DNA from: JBAXAM01 sp964565935
GTDB lineage: Bacteria > Pseudomonadota > Gammaproteobacteria > UBA9339
Direction: 5' to 3'
DNA: 15,017 nt
NCBI GenBank assembly: GCA_964565935.1
Contig: CAZMGW010000031.1
Coordinates: forward strand, 1-15,017
This document shows positions 5,810 through 14,026 of this stretch, in pieces. A model generated the notes under the pieces. It had not been told where the DNA came from and did not search any database. It saw only the letters and a list, made by a program, of their open reading frames with translations. The position numbers and the translations under genes are program-made. Each line of letters opens with the position of its first letter. The first letter of the stretch is position 1.

Positions 5810-7509
5810 TAGATTTGTTCCCCCGCAATATACATAACTTCACTTAAAGCTATAACCCCTTGACGCGCCAATTCAAAAGTATTGGCTAATAAGCTGGGTG
5901 AGGTGCGATTTTTGGCTACCGTTTGAACAAAGTCATTAGTGTTTTTAGTGCGTAAAGCTTCACGCATTTGGCCATCGAGTTCCAGCAATTCAAAAACACC
6001 TATTCTGCCCTTAAAACCAGTGAAATTACAGTGGGTGCAGCCAGCGCCAGAATGAAAATTACTTTGTTTTACTATGTCACCAAAGAAAGATGAGGTCATG
6101 GTTATTTCCTGTTCTGTTGGTTTATATGGCGCAGAGCAATAGGTACAGATACGACGAACCAGGCGTTGTGCTAAGATAGCGCGGACGGTTGAGGCAACAA
6201 GATAGCTTTCGGTGCCAATATCAACTAGACGAGTGGCGGTGCTTGTAGCGTCATTAGTGTGTAGTGTTGCAAATACTAAGTGGCCGGTTAGAGCTGCGCG
6301 TAGGGCAATGGAAGCTGTTTCTTGATCGCGAATTTCACCAATTAAGATAATGTTTGGATCTTGGCGTAAAATTGAGCGCAAGACTCGAGCAAAAGTTAAC
6401 CCTATTTGAGAATTCACTTGTATTTGATTGACACGCGCCAGCTGATATTCCACCGGGTCTTCAATAGTAACAATATTTTTTGTAACCTCGTTAATTTCAG
6501 ATAATGCGCCATAAAGGGTAGTGGTTTTACCGCTACCAGTTGGTCCGGTTACTAAAATCATACCGTAGGGTATTCTAATTAATTTACGAAAACGGTCTAA
6601 CATTGTTTGTGGCATGCCGGTTGTACTGAGGTCCAAAATCTTATTTGATTTGTTTAGTAAGCGCATAACAATCGTCTCACCATACTGGCATGGCATCGTT
6701 GATAATCGAATGTCGATTTTTAAATTACGAACAAGAATTTCGAAGCGACCATCTTGTGGTAGGCGTTTTTCCGCAATATTTAATCCCGCCATTAGTTTTA
6801 AACTTTGGGCAAGCGCAAGTGGAATATTGCTATTATCAGGCAAGGGTATAATTTGTTCTTGGAGTAGGCCATCAACTCGTAGGCGGATACGCAAAATGTT
6901 TTCTGACGGCTCGATATGAACGTCAGAGGCATTTACTTGGACGGCATCTTCAAACACTGAGTTGATAAGCTTAAGTACAGCAGGATCAGTTGGTGCTGTA
7001 GATATTTCCTCTGTTTTGGTTTCTGGTAGCGGTTGTAATTCTGAGGCAAGTTTTCCGGCAAAATCAGTGATTTCTTCAGTGCGGCGATAAAGTTGATCTA
7101 GAGTGTACAGCAGTTCTTTTTCGCTAACTATGGCAAGTTTGAGCGGTTTTTTTAAAATGGCATGTAATTCATCTGCAGCAAAAATATCTAATGGGTCTAC
7201 CATGCCGATTAAATATTGTTCGTTTTCTTCTGCCAGGAGGATAGCTTGAAAATGGCGCGCGTAGTTTTCTGGTAATAGAAGGGATGTGTCTTTGTTAATA
7301 GTATAATGAGCAAGTTCGATATATGGTAATTTTGTTTGTTCGGATAGAAATTGTAAAAAAGTTTTTTCATCAAGCGCACCAGATTTGATTAGGGTGTTGC
7401 CTAGTTTTTTCCCTGATTCGCGTTGTTCTTTCAGGGCGCTATCTAGTTGCTCTTGAGTAATAAGATTTTTATTTACCAACATGTCGCCAATGCGTAAATT
7501 TTGAGGCAT
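5809..7509 (-). CDS. mshE: Pilus assembly ATPase MshE with c-di-GMP-binding-type N-domain
   Basis: This 566-residue cytoplasmic hexameric ATPase of the GspE/PilB family drives pilus polymerisation. The N-terminal MshEN domain has two tandem 24-residue motifs of the c-di-GMP-binding type, R6-I-G...Q29 and K35-L-G...Q58. The second fits the consensus well; the first has Asn15 where Gly is usual. A linker (about 150-175) leads to the N2 domain with ASDVHIEPS. The Walker A box GPTGSGKTT is at 322-330, followed by the Asp box TIEDPVEY, the Walker B region DPNIILIGE (384-392) and the His box. A zinc-type tetracysteine is present (C455, C458, C491, C494). ATG 7509 follows a very strong Shine-Dalgarno, GGAGGG, 7 nt away. 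Binding of c-di-GMP is known for Vibrio cholerae MshE and is inferred here from the motif. The gene lies 12 nt after mshN and overlaps mshG. Confidence 0.96.
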   Translation of the reverse strand: MPQNLRIGDMLVNKNLITQEQLDSALKEQRESGKKLGNTLIKSGALDEKTFLQFLSEQTKLPYIELAHYTINKDTSLLLPENYARHFQAILLAEENEQYLIGMVDPLDIFAADELHAILKKPLKLAIVSEKELLYTLDQLYRRTEEITDFAGKLASELQPLPETKTEEISTAPTDPAVLKLINSVFEDAVQVNASDVHIEPSENILRIRLRVDGLLQEQIIPLPDNSNIPLALAQSLKLMAGLNIAEKRLPQDGRFEILVRNLKIDIRLSTMPCQYGETIVMRLLNKSNKILDLSTTGMPQTMLDRFRKLIRIPYGMILVTGPTGSGKTTTLYGALSEINEVTKNIVTIEDPVEYQLARVNQIQVNSQIGLTFARVLRSILRQDPNIILIGEIRDQETASIALRAALTGHLVFATLHTNDATSTATRLVDIGTESYLVASTVRAILAQRLVRRICTYCSAPYKPTEQEITMTSSFFGDIVKQSNFHSGAGCTHCNFTGFKGRIGVFELLELDGQMREALRTKNTNDFVQTVAKNRTSPSLLANTFELARQGVIALSEVMYIAGEQI

Positions 7510-7516
7510 AGTATAA

Positions 7517-7522
7517 CCCTCC
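7517..7522 (-). promoter_or_regulatory. Strong Shine-Dalgarno of mshE
   Basis: The minus strand reads GGAGGG, 7 nt before the mshE ATG. It is the best ribosome site in the operon, and its first base is the last base of the mshN TAG stop. It suggests that the assembly ATPase is translated independently and well. Confidence 0.7.
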
Positions 7523-8817
7523 TATTTTTTAATTTTATCCGCAAGAAAAGCAATTAGGTCTGGTGAGGTTTCTAAGCTATTGTAAGCGCGGCTGTATGCT
7601 TCTTTTGCAGCATTTTTTTTGCCGGCGCTTTCTAGCGCTAATCCTAAACCAACCCACCAGGCAGCTTTTTGTGGTTGAGTTTTTGTTAACTGGTTGTAGA
7701 GCTCTGCTGCTTTCATGAATTGTCCTTGTTGTTGATATAGGACTGCAAGCAAAGCGAAATATTCTGAGTCTTCAGCAAAGGATGCAGAGGATCTTTGTAG
7801 TAAATTGATGGCGGTGTCAATCTTTCCTTGTTCAACTAAAATGCGGGCTTTAAGTTTTATAAATGGCGTGTGTTTTGGGTATTTATTTAATCCAACCATT
7901 AGGACGTCATCCGCTTTGTGCCAAACGCCTTCTTTAATTAATAGCCCTGCTAGCATTTCACGTGCTGGTAAATTATTAGTAAAATCTCCAATGAACAGGT
8001 GTAGTTGCGTTATTGCCTCTTTAATATTGTTTTGGGCTAATAAGTCTAGTACGTTTTGATAGCGTTGTTCTTCTTCTTGTTCCAAAGAAACAGGGATGGG
8101 GACTTTTAACATTTTACTGCTTGTCAATTGTGGGTTAGAGAGTACTAAATGTAATATCGATTGCGGAGCAGTGATTAGCTGTAGCTCATCTATCTTTGTT
8201 CCCGGGAGAAGAGTCAGCGTGCATGTGATGCTGGTTCCACTTTGTTTAGTGTTTAGCGCAATTATAAAAGAGTTTTCTAATGCGACCGGTAAGTTTCCTA
8301 GTAACCCAGTATTGCTCAAAGTAATAAATAATTGCTGCTGATCACTGCTGTGTTCAATGTAATATAGCGGTGGAGCGCTCAAAACAAAATCTATAATGGT
8401 TTTATCTGTTGTTGTGTGTAGGGTTATATCTTTTAATTTAATTGCCGGCTCTGTCGGCACAACGGGTTTTTTGATTTCAGGGGGCGGTGGTGGTGTGGCT
8501 GTAGCAGTAGCAGTTGTTGGCGCTGCTGCTGTGGTTGAGGTCTTTGCTGCTGGAGGTTTTTTGGCGGCAGCAAAAATAACCTTCGGTAAGTTGATGAATT
8601 TAATCAAAGTTTTGTTGTTTATAATTTCCAGGCGGTAGTAAAAAAAAACACCAATTATGACGGCTAATATTAATCCCCAGCCAAGAGCTTTCTTTGCAAA
8701 TGCGTTTTTGTGTTTTTGGGTTGTTAGATAGATGCTGGATAGTATTTCTTTGCGTACAGGGTCATCTTTTTTTCTGTTTTTTTCCAACTCATTTAGCATT
8801 TTATTAATTAGGCTCAT
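7522..8817 (-). CDS. mshN: MshN-like pilus biogenesis protein (TM anchor, AMIN-like domain, TPR repeats)
   Basis: This 431-residue protein is expected to be anchored in the inner membrane with most of the chain in the periplasm. MSLINKMLNELEK at the N-terminus is typical of MshN and GspB-type partners of ExeA/MshM ATPases. A single membrane segment spans about 45-61. An Ala/Thr/Pro-rich spacer (about 84-125) includes five consecutive prolines (109-113). Residues 126-230 look like a beta-rich AMIN-type module, as found in PilQ and peptidoglycan-binding proteins; this is a weaker call. The C-terminal half (about 250-425) is a chain of TPR repeats. It probably works with MshM and peptidoglycan in secretin or pilus assembly. 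ATG 8817 overlaps the mshM stop (ATGA). There is no clear ribosome site, so coupling is likely. Confidence 0.85.
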   Translation of the reverse strand: MSLINKMLNELEKNRKKDDPVRKEILSSIYLTTQKHKNAFAKKALGWGLILAVIIGVFFYYRLEIINNKTLIKFINLPKVIFAAAKKPPAAKTSTTAAAPTTATATATPPPPPEIKKPVVPTEPAIKLKDITLHTTTDKTIIDFVLSAPPLYYIEHSSDQQQLFITLSNTGLLGNLPVALENSFIIALNTKQSGTSITCTLTLLPGTKIDELQLITAPQSILHLVLSNPQLTSSKMLKVPIPVSLEQEEEQRYQNVLDLLAQNNIKEAITQLHLFIGDFTNNLPAREMLAGLLIKEGVWHKADDVLMVGLNKYPKHTPFIKLKARILVEQGKIDTAINLLQRSSASFAEDSEYFALLAVLYQQQGQFMKAAELYNQLTKTQPQKAAWWVGLGLALESAGKKNAAKEAYSRAYNSLETSPDLIAFLADKIKK

Positions 8818-9737
8818 ATGGAAAATGATTTCAGAATAAAGTGGATGCTAAGACCAAGGGCTATTAATGATAACGAAATTATTCCTATTTTTAATAGATA
8901 ATAATATTTTGATGTTGTAGGGTTGTAATTTCCGGTATCAGCAACAGCCATTTTTATAGCTGCAATATCGATTTTTTTCTTGTTGTAACCGTAGGTAATT
9001 AATAGTGCTTTGTGGCTGAGAATATTTATTAGTCGCGGAATACCTTGGCTGGCTTTGAATAATAACTTTAAGGCGGGGCGTGAAAATAGTGCGTCGCAGG
9101 TATTATTATATCCGGCCGCGGTTAGGCGCAGACTAACATAAGCTAAAAATTCTTTATCGCGCAGTGTTGGTAAGTTGTAGGAAAAAACTATACGTTGCTT
9201 TAATTGGCGCAAGTGTGATTTTTTTAAACGCTTGTCTAGTTCTGGTTGGCCAACCAGAATGATCTGCATAAGCTTTGTTGTTTCAGTCTCTAAGTTGCTT
9301 AATAGGCGTAGGCCCTCTAAGGATTCATCTGATAAGACGTGAGCCTCATCAATAATAATAATGACGCGTTTGTTATTTTTGTGGATCTCGATTAATTGAT
9401 TAGTCAGCAGGTTAAGTAAACCATGATTATCAATATTTTCTGGAAAAGCTATTTCTAATTCGCGCGCGATAGCTTTTTGTAGATTGAAAGTGTCTAAAGT
9501 GGGATTGGAGATGTATGCGGTTTTGTATTCATTGCCAAGAGTATTTAGTACTTTGCGACAAAGTAAAGTTTTGCCAGTGCCAACTTCGCCAGTGATTTTA
9601 ACAAAACCCTCGCCATTATATAAACTAACGGTAATAACGTTGAGTGCTTCTTTATAAGCCTCTAAATTACAAAAAAAGCGTAAATTTGGTGTCAGTGAAA
9701 ACGGAAACTCGTTGAAGCCGAAATGCTGCAAATACAT
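8814..9737 (-). CDS. mshM: MshM, ExeA-like AAA ATPase
   Basis: This 307-residue ATPase is of the ExeA/GspA/MshM family, whose members help insert or assemble the secretin through peptidoglycan. The N-terminal HFGFNEFPFSLTPN is diagnostic of the family. The Walker A box GEVGTGKT is at 50-57, Walker B with the DEAH-like IIIIDEAH at 126-133, the sensor region LVGQPEL at 161-167 and GIPRLIN at 232-238. A C-terminal membrane segment (about 281-303) ends the protein. Unlike Aeromonas ExeA there is no periplasmic peptidoglycan-binding domain, so that role probably falls to MshN, its overlapping neighbour. ATG 9737 is preceded by CAGGAAA. The gap to mshL is 18 nt. Confidence 0.92.
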   Translation of the reverse strand: MYLQHFGFNEFPFSLTPNLRFFCNLEAYKEALNVITVSLYNGEGFVKITGEVGTGKTLLCRKVLNTLGNEYKTAYISNPTLDTFNLQKAIARELEIAFPENIDNHGLLNLLTNQLIEIHKNNKRVIIIIDEAHVLSDESLEGLRLLSNLETETTKLMQIILVGQPELDKRLKKSHLRQLKQRIVFSYNLPTLRDKEFLAYVSLRLTAAGYNNTCDALFSRPALKLLFKASQGIPRLINILSHKALLITYGYNKKKIDIAAIKMAVADTGNYNPTTSKYYYLLKIGIISLSLIALGLSIHFILKSFSI

Positions 9738-9755
9738 AATATGGTTTCCTGTTTT

Positions 9756-11468
9756 TTAGTGTTTCATTGGTCTTGAGAGTGTAATGTCGTAATTAAACTT
9801 ACCTTTTAAGCTTCTCAAATGTTTTATGTGATCAGCTGTTTCGCGTAAGCGTTGTTGCCAAGCCCTGTTATCGTTGCCAACAACCACTGGGCGTAATAAA
9901 ATTATCAGCTCAAATTTAGTGGAATTTTTCTCCATATTTTTAAATAGACCGCCAATGCCTGGTATGCGATCTGCAACGGGAGTGGAGGCTCCGGTGTTTG
10001 TGCGTCTATTTTCCATAAGACCACCGATTACAACTACTTGGCCGTTTTTTGCGCGTACTATGTTATCAGATTCTCTTATTTCACTTTTTGCCATTGGTAC
10101 TGAATTTGCTTGGTTAGAAACAGTAAATTCTCGCAAGTCGTCAGTTACCTTACTGACTATGGGGTGAATGTGTATAGTAACATAATCATCTTCATCAATT
10201 TGTGGAGTAACATCTAGAGAGATGCCGGAAAAGAATGGAGTAAGTGTGACAGAATTTGATGTGGTTGAGCTAGATGAGCTGCCAGAGTTATTGACATTGC
10301 TGCTTACATTAGTAATAAAGAAACGATCTTCACCAACTTTAATAACAGCTTTTTGGTTGTTAATAGTAGAAACTCGTGGACTCGACAATACGTTTACATT
10401 GCCTTGAGTGCTTATTAGCTTAATTGCAGAGGTGAAGCCCCCGTTGCGGGCACTAACGTCCATGTTAAAAATGCCAAGTGGTTGAATATCTTCGAAGTTT
10501 CCTTTTCCTATCTCTTTAGTGGAGTAATCAGATATTTGATGTAAACCCAAAGCTTTCCAATCAATTCCTGATTGGAAGGCAGCGTTTAATCTAACCTCAA
10601 TTACTTTAGCTTCAATGATAACCTGGCGCTGCATTATATCTTGAATGCCATCTAGGTATTGTGCGATGCTGCGTAGCTCGTCTGGATAGGCCCTAGCTAT
10701 AATGCTACCTGCCCCAGCATTAACTACTACGGAGCGCCCATCTTGGGTGCCAACAATAGCTAATAAATTTTGTTGTAACAAGTCCCAAAAATTAGAAGTT
10801 GATGTTGTTTGAATAGAGCCGCTTGGCATAGATCCAGTTTGTTGTGAAGAGCTGACGCCAGAAGACGTTAATGTGTTTTGAACTGTGCTAGTAATTTGTC
10901 CTGAGCCGACAGATGTTTGTGATTGTCCAGTACGCCCAATATTTAAATAATTAACGTTAAAAATCTTGGTTTCTAGGCGGCGTGGGTACACTTGATAGCC
11001 ATAGGATGTAACTTCATATTCAAAACCATAAAGATTTCTTACTGCTTCCATTGCTTGCGGGACAGAAACTCCATTTAACTCTAACGAAATGTTTCCGGTT
11101 ACTTGCGGGCTAACGGTAATGTTGTGTTGTGTATCTTTAACGAGGCCCATGAAAAAATCTTTTGCTGGGACATTGTTAACTGCAATATCGAAGCGTGGCT
11201 CACCGTCATTGTTGGTGGTGCTTTGAGATTCGGAATTAGGTATATTAATTTCTGGCATTAAAGCGTTGCGTAGTGATGCAGACATGGATTTGTTTTTTTT
11301 ATCTGCAGCAGCGCGCGATTTGTTAGTGCTAATGCTGTCACGCAAAGCTTGTTCAATGGCATCGTCGGCGCCGCCCAAACTCGGTTCAGAAATTTTACAA
11401 GCACTAAGTGATACCAGAACAGTGCCGATAGCAAGTATTCCCACCAATTTCCTAATTAATGTTTTCAC
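9756..11468 (-). CDS. mshL: MshL, outer-membrane secretin (lipoprotein)
   Basis: This 570-residue secretin forms the ring through which the pilus leaves the cell. The N-terminus is a lipoprotein signal with lipobox LSAC, giving a lipidated Cys24. A secretin/TonB N-terminal (STN) domain is at about 93-162. A Ser/Thr/Gln-rich stretch (about 182-226) and a short N1-type domain (about 245-280) precede the secretin domain (about 283-530), which has VIGGLMENR at 480-488 and IPGIGGLFKN at 502-511, followed by ELIILLRPVVV. A second low-complexity insertion of Ser and Asn (about 389-407) lies in the barrel or gate region. The start is GTG 11468, overlapping the mshK stop (GTGA); the ribosome site is weak, so coupling is likely. 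The conserved periplasmic part is shorter than in PilQ, as expected for MshL. Confidence 0.94.
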   Translation of the reverse strand: MKTLIRKLVGILAIGTVLVSLSACKISEPSLGGADDAIEQALRDSISTNKSRAAADKKNKSMSASLRNALMPEINIPNSESQSTTNNDGEPRFDIAVNNVPAKDFFMGLVKDTQHNITVSPQVTGNISLELNGVSVPQAMEAVRNLYGFEYEVTSYGYQVYPRRLETKIFNVNYLNIGRTGQSQTSVGSGQITSTVQNTLTSSGVSSSQQTGSMPSGSIQTTSTSNFWDLLQQNLLAIVGTQDGRSVVVNAGAGSIIARAYPDELRSIAQYLDGIQDIMQRQVIIEAKVIEVRLNAAFQSGIDWKALGLHQISDYSTKEIGKGNFEDIQPLGIFNMDVSARNGGFTSAIKLISTQGNVNVLSSPRVSTINNQKAVIKVGEDRFFITNVSSNVNNSGSSSSSTTSNSVTLTPFFSGISLDVTPQIDEDDYVTIHIHPIVSKVTDDLREFTVSNQANSVPMAKSEIRESDNIVRAKNGQVVVIGGLMENRRTNTGASTPVADRIPGIGGLFKNMEKNSTKFELIILLRPVVVGNDNRAWQQRLRETADHIKHLRSLKGKFNYDITLSRPMKH

Positions 11469-11821
11469 GATTTTTTCTTTTTGTTGGTTTTAGTTGTTGG
11501 AGATTTAATAGTTGAATGAGGCATGGTAACCGTATACTCTCCGTTATCATCTTTTAGTTTTATTTCACGTGGTTTAATTTCTATAATTGTTGCATCCATG
11601 ATTTTATCACCGACTACAAATTTGCGTCCTCCTATAATTACGGTGCTAATGCCATTATTATCTTTATTAAAAAAGATAGCATCAATTCTAATATTCCCTC
11701 CGGAGGTTTCATATGAGGTTACTCCGGGTGGTTTAGTCGGGTCGCGTAAAGGGCTGCTAGCATATGCGGCTGAAGTTAGCATACAGGCACACATTATTAA
11801 AAAAGCAGCTAAATTATACAT
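11465..11821 (-). CDS. mshK: MshK-like periplasmic/inner-membrane pilus protein (PilP/GspC type)
   Basis: This small protein has 118 residues. A signal sequence or N-terminal membrane segment (residues 2-22, possible cleavage after A-Y-A) is followed by the short motif RDPTKPPG, seen near the N-terminus of MshK proteins. A small beta domain (about 45-105, with VVIGGRKFVVGD and VTMPHS-type strands) resembles the PilP/GspC homology region that docks on the secretin. The tail is Lys-rich. An upstream in-frame GTG (11842) exists, but AAGGAG lies 9 nt before ATG 11821, which I chose. That ATG overlaps the mshJ stop by 8 nt. It is expected to link the MshI/J inner-membrane complex to MshL. The name rests mainly on position, size and the DPTKPP motif. 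Confidence 0.82.
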   Translation of the reverse strand: MYNLAAFLIMCACMLTSAAYASSPLRDPTKPPGVTSYETSGGNIRIDAIFFNKDNNGISTVIIGGRKFVVGDKIMDATIIEIKPREIKLKDDNGEYTVTMPHSTIKSPTTKTNKKKKS

Positions 11822-12434
11822 CAATCCAATCTCCTTGATCACTAAGAGTGTGAATTTGTAAAGTTATCTCTGCTATTGGATATTGGATAACTTTATATTC
11901 TAGTTTATCCCAAAAAATTCGCCACCCTAATTTTTCAATTGCTTGTAAGTAGTTCATGGTGGAAAAATAGTTCCCTTGGAATTTCACGATTATACCATGT
12001 TCAAAAACTTTTAAATTGGTTTGTGGTAGAATTGCGGTTTTTGGTGGTAAATTTTGTAGTTGGAGCAAAACCAGATGAGATCTGGCCGTTAATAGGTCTT
12101 GTAAAACTTCATTTATTTTTTGTGGAGATATTAATTGCAATGAAGCGTCTTTTGTTTGAGGGGTGTTTTTTTCTGTTTTAGACTTGGCCGCTTGTTCTTG
12201 ATTATCTTTGAGATTTTTTTCTGTGAAAAAGACCTGTTCTTTTAGTAATGGAATGGCTAATTCTAACTCTTTTATGGAGTTATTCGTTTTAGATACATCG
12301 GCTTGTAGGCTTTTCCAGAAGCCATAATACCAAATTATAAAAATAAACCCCAAGGCTACGGCTAATATTATAGCTCTTGCTTCTAGTGGTAGTTTATCAA
12401 TTGTTTGTTGATATTTGGTTAGTAATTGGTTCAT
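11814..12434 (-). CDS. mshJ: MshJ, PilO-like alignment-complex protein
   Basis: This 206-residue bitopic inner-membrane protein has a short cytoplasmic start, a membrane helix at about 23-41 (IILAVALGFIFIIWYYGFW), a coiled-coil-like segment (about 44-85, rich in Lys, Glu and Leu) and a small periplasmic ferredoxin-like domain (about 100-206). This is the PilO/GspM plan. It would pair with the PilN-like product of the preceding gene and pass contact to MshK and the secretin. ATG 12434 overlaps the preceding stop (ATGA), and no ribosome site is apparent, so translational coupling is likely. Sequence similarity within this family is low; the assignment rests on topology and operon position as well as the sequence. 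Confidence 0.85.
   Translation of the reverse strand: MNQLLTKYQQTIDKLPLEARAIILAVALGFIFIIWYYGFWKSLQADVSKTNNSIKELELAIPLLKEQVFFTEKNLKDNQEQAAKSKTEKNTPQTKDASLQLISPQKINEVLQDLLTARSHLVLLQLQNLPPKTAILPQTNLKVFEHGIIVKFQGNYFSTMNYLQAIEKLGWRIFWDKLEYKVIQYPIAEITLQIHTLSDQGDWIDV
11831..11836 (-). promoter_or_regulatory. Shine-Dalgarno that fixes the mshK start
   Basis: The minus strand reads AAGGAG, 9 nt before ATG 11821 and downstream of the alternative GTG at 11842. It therefore favours the shorter protein. It lies inside the mshJ coding region. Confidence 0.6.
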
Positions 12435-13003
12435 TTGGTTTTGTTTGATTCTGTTTCTGTAGCTGCAATTGTGCCCAAGGCGAACCCGATGCTGTTAGAG
12501 TCTGGGTTTTTTTGTAGTTGCAGAGTACTAAATTTTTTGTCATTAAAGTCGTCAGATTGATTTAAAGCATCTATGAAAATTGGGATTTCGGCTGCGGTTG
12601 TTGCATTGCCTTTAAGCATAATAAAATCATCTGGTTGCGAGAATATAATATTATCAAGCCAAATATTTTTTGGGGTGAATGTTGCCAAGTCTTCAAGGTA
12701 GCGGTAAAAGCCAATGAAGTTGGTAGAGCTAAAAGGGAGGTTCGTTAAGCCTTGCTGTATGTTGGTTTGGCTAAATGCAGTTAGTTCTAGGTTAAGAGCG
12801 TCAACTTGCATTTGTATGCTTTTTTTAGTTGCTTCTAGATAAACGAGACTTTTTTGTTTATTCGAGTGTAAGACAGAAGAAATGCTATAAAGCAAAATGA
12901 GCAATATAATCCAGCCGCTCGTAGCCTGTACAATTAAGACGGAGTTTAAAAAAGATGTTGGCTGTATATTTAGCGTTGTTAAAAGGTTAATATTTTGTTC
13001 CAT
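12431..13003 (-). CDS. mshI2: PilN-like alignment-complex protein (MshI2)
   Basis: This 190-residue bitopic membrane protein begins with MEQNINLL. The asparagine-containing NINLL segment corresponds to the PilN N-terminal motif that binds the groove of PilM/MshI. One membrane helix (about 20-42) is followed by a coiled-coil segment (about 45-80) and a periplasmic PilN domain with a Y-L-E-D-L-A...P-K-N-I-W-L-D stretch typical of the family. I chose ATG 13003 because it leaves the NINLL motif at the N-terminus. An extension to TTG 13042 would overlap mshI and add a sequence without family likeness. It begins 16 nt after the mshI stop with only a weak ribosome site. Confidence 0.85.
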   Translation of the reverse strand: MEQNINLLTTLNIQPTSFLNSVLIVQATSGWIILLILLYSISSVLHSNKQKSLVYLEATKKSIQMQVDALNLELTAFSQTNIQQGLTNLPFSSTNFIGFYRYLEDLATFTPKNIWLDNIIFSQPDDFIMLKGNATTAAEIPIFIDALNQSDDFNDKKFSTLQLQKNPDSNSIGFALGTIAATETESNKTK

Positions 13004-13019
13004 TAGCCTATCCACTTTG

Positions 13020-13898
13020 TTATTTGCGCAATACCCCACCAATTGCAGCCCAACAGTGCGCTTCTGTTTCTGGGCTTATGGGTGTGGTAAAACGAAGCAT
13101 TTTTTGTAAATTCAAAACGGCCATTTCTTTGCCTAAAATTTTCGCAATATTTTGTGCTATGTCAGGGTTAATGTATGCTGATGGTGGTAAAAAAAACATC
13201 GCGGGTATTGTTTGCTTAAGTTCACTAGAACAATAATTAAATGAACGTTGGAGTTCATTTGTTAATTCATTGTAATTGTCGGTTTTTATTTTGTTTATAC
13301 CAAGTGGAACTTGGCGTACGAATTGTATACGGTTTTGTTGTACTATTACTACTAGGCAGCTTTCCTCGGTAATGTCGAGAAATCCAACTAGCTCGTTTTC
13401 TGGTACTAGATTTGTGACTAAATTGCGGATTGCAAACTCACGAATATCTATAGCTGTTGGTTGGAGATGGCATTCTTTAATGACGCCGATAGTTTTTTGT
13501 AAAAAACTACTTTGTGCAGCTACAACGTAAATTTTTTTCGGGCGTTTTTCAAGGTCATCACGGTAAAAAATCTCAATGGCAACATCTTCTAATGGATAGG
13601 AGATTATATCTTTGACTTGCCAACGAACGGCATTTTTATATTCAAATTGTGGTACGTTAGGGGTATTGACTAAGGTTAAGTGATATTGATCTGGGTGTAA
13701 AACCCAATTACACGTTGTTTTTTTTAAATTGTTCTTTAAAACAACATCCATAAGACATTGTTTTAGTTGAATATTGTCTTTGCAGGGAGTGAATGAACAT
13801 GCTGTGATTTCTGAATTTTGGGCACAAGCAAAAGCAATTCCTTCAGCGTTTATCTCGATAGAGCAAATTTTTTTTGTTTGTGGCAAAAGCGATACCAA
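13020..13898 (-). CDS. mshI: MshI, PilM-like actin-fold cytoplasmic protein
   Basis: This 292-residue protein has the actin/FtsA fold of the PilM/MshI family. It would sit under the inner membrane and hold the N-terminus of the PilN-like partner. The first strand pair is seen in CSIEINAEGIAFACAQ (about 12-27). A second phosphate-type loop region lies in FLDITEESCLVVIVQQNRI (about 173-191), and the C-terminus ends in A-A-I-G-G-V-L-R-K, as usual for the family. The start appears to be TTG 13898, preceded by AAGGGA at a suitable distance; no ATG or GTG lies nearby in frame. It is the first gene of the assembly operon. No convincing -35/-10 pair is visible in the 13899-13997 region on the minus strand, so the operon promoter is not identified. 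Confidence 0.88.
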   Translation of the reverse strand: MVSLLPQTKKICSIEINAEGIAFACAQNSEITACSFTPCKDNIQLKQCLMDVVLKNNLKKTTCNWVLHPDQYHLTLVNTPNVPQFEYKNAVRWQVKDIISYPLEDVAIEIFYRDDLEKRPKKIYVVAAQSSFLQKTIGVIKECHLQPTAIDIREFAIRNLVTNLVPENELVGFLDITEESCLVVIVQQNRIQFVRQVPLGINKIKTDNYNELTNELQRSFNYCSSELKQTIPAMFFLPPSAYINPDIAQNIAKILGKEMAVLNLQKMLRFTTPISPETEAHCWAAIGGVLRK

Positions 13899-13997
13899 GG
13901 CAATCCCTTTTATATAGAGCTATAATGGGCACAGTGTATCTTAATTAATATTTAAAGAAAAGACTTAACTTGATAATTTTCTTGGAAAAAACTAAGC

Positions 13998-14026
13998 TTG
14001 AGGGTAGGGTTGAAACCAACTATAAT
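13998..14026 (+). promoter_or_regulatory. Putative sigma-70 promoter of the host-attachment-family gene
   Basis: TTGAGG (-35, 13998-14003), a 17-nt spacer and a perfect TATAAT (-10, 14021-14026) point right. Transcription would start near 14033, about 25 nt before ATG 14058. Its position rules against the longer reading frame that begins at 13998. Confidence 0.65.

Noticed and set aside
8396..8638. Plus-strand open frame rich in Val, Ala and Gly opposite mshN.
   Set aside because: It is the complement of the Ala/Thr/Pro-rich linker of MshN; low complexity explains the open frame.
13004..13042. N-terminal extension of the PilN-like gene from TTG 13042.
   Set aside because: It would overlap mshI and displace the NINLL motif from the N-terminus.
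13899..13997. Promoter for the msh assembly operon on the minus strand.
   Set aside because: Several AT-rich -10-like words exist, but none has a -35 box at 16-18 nt, so no call was made.
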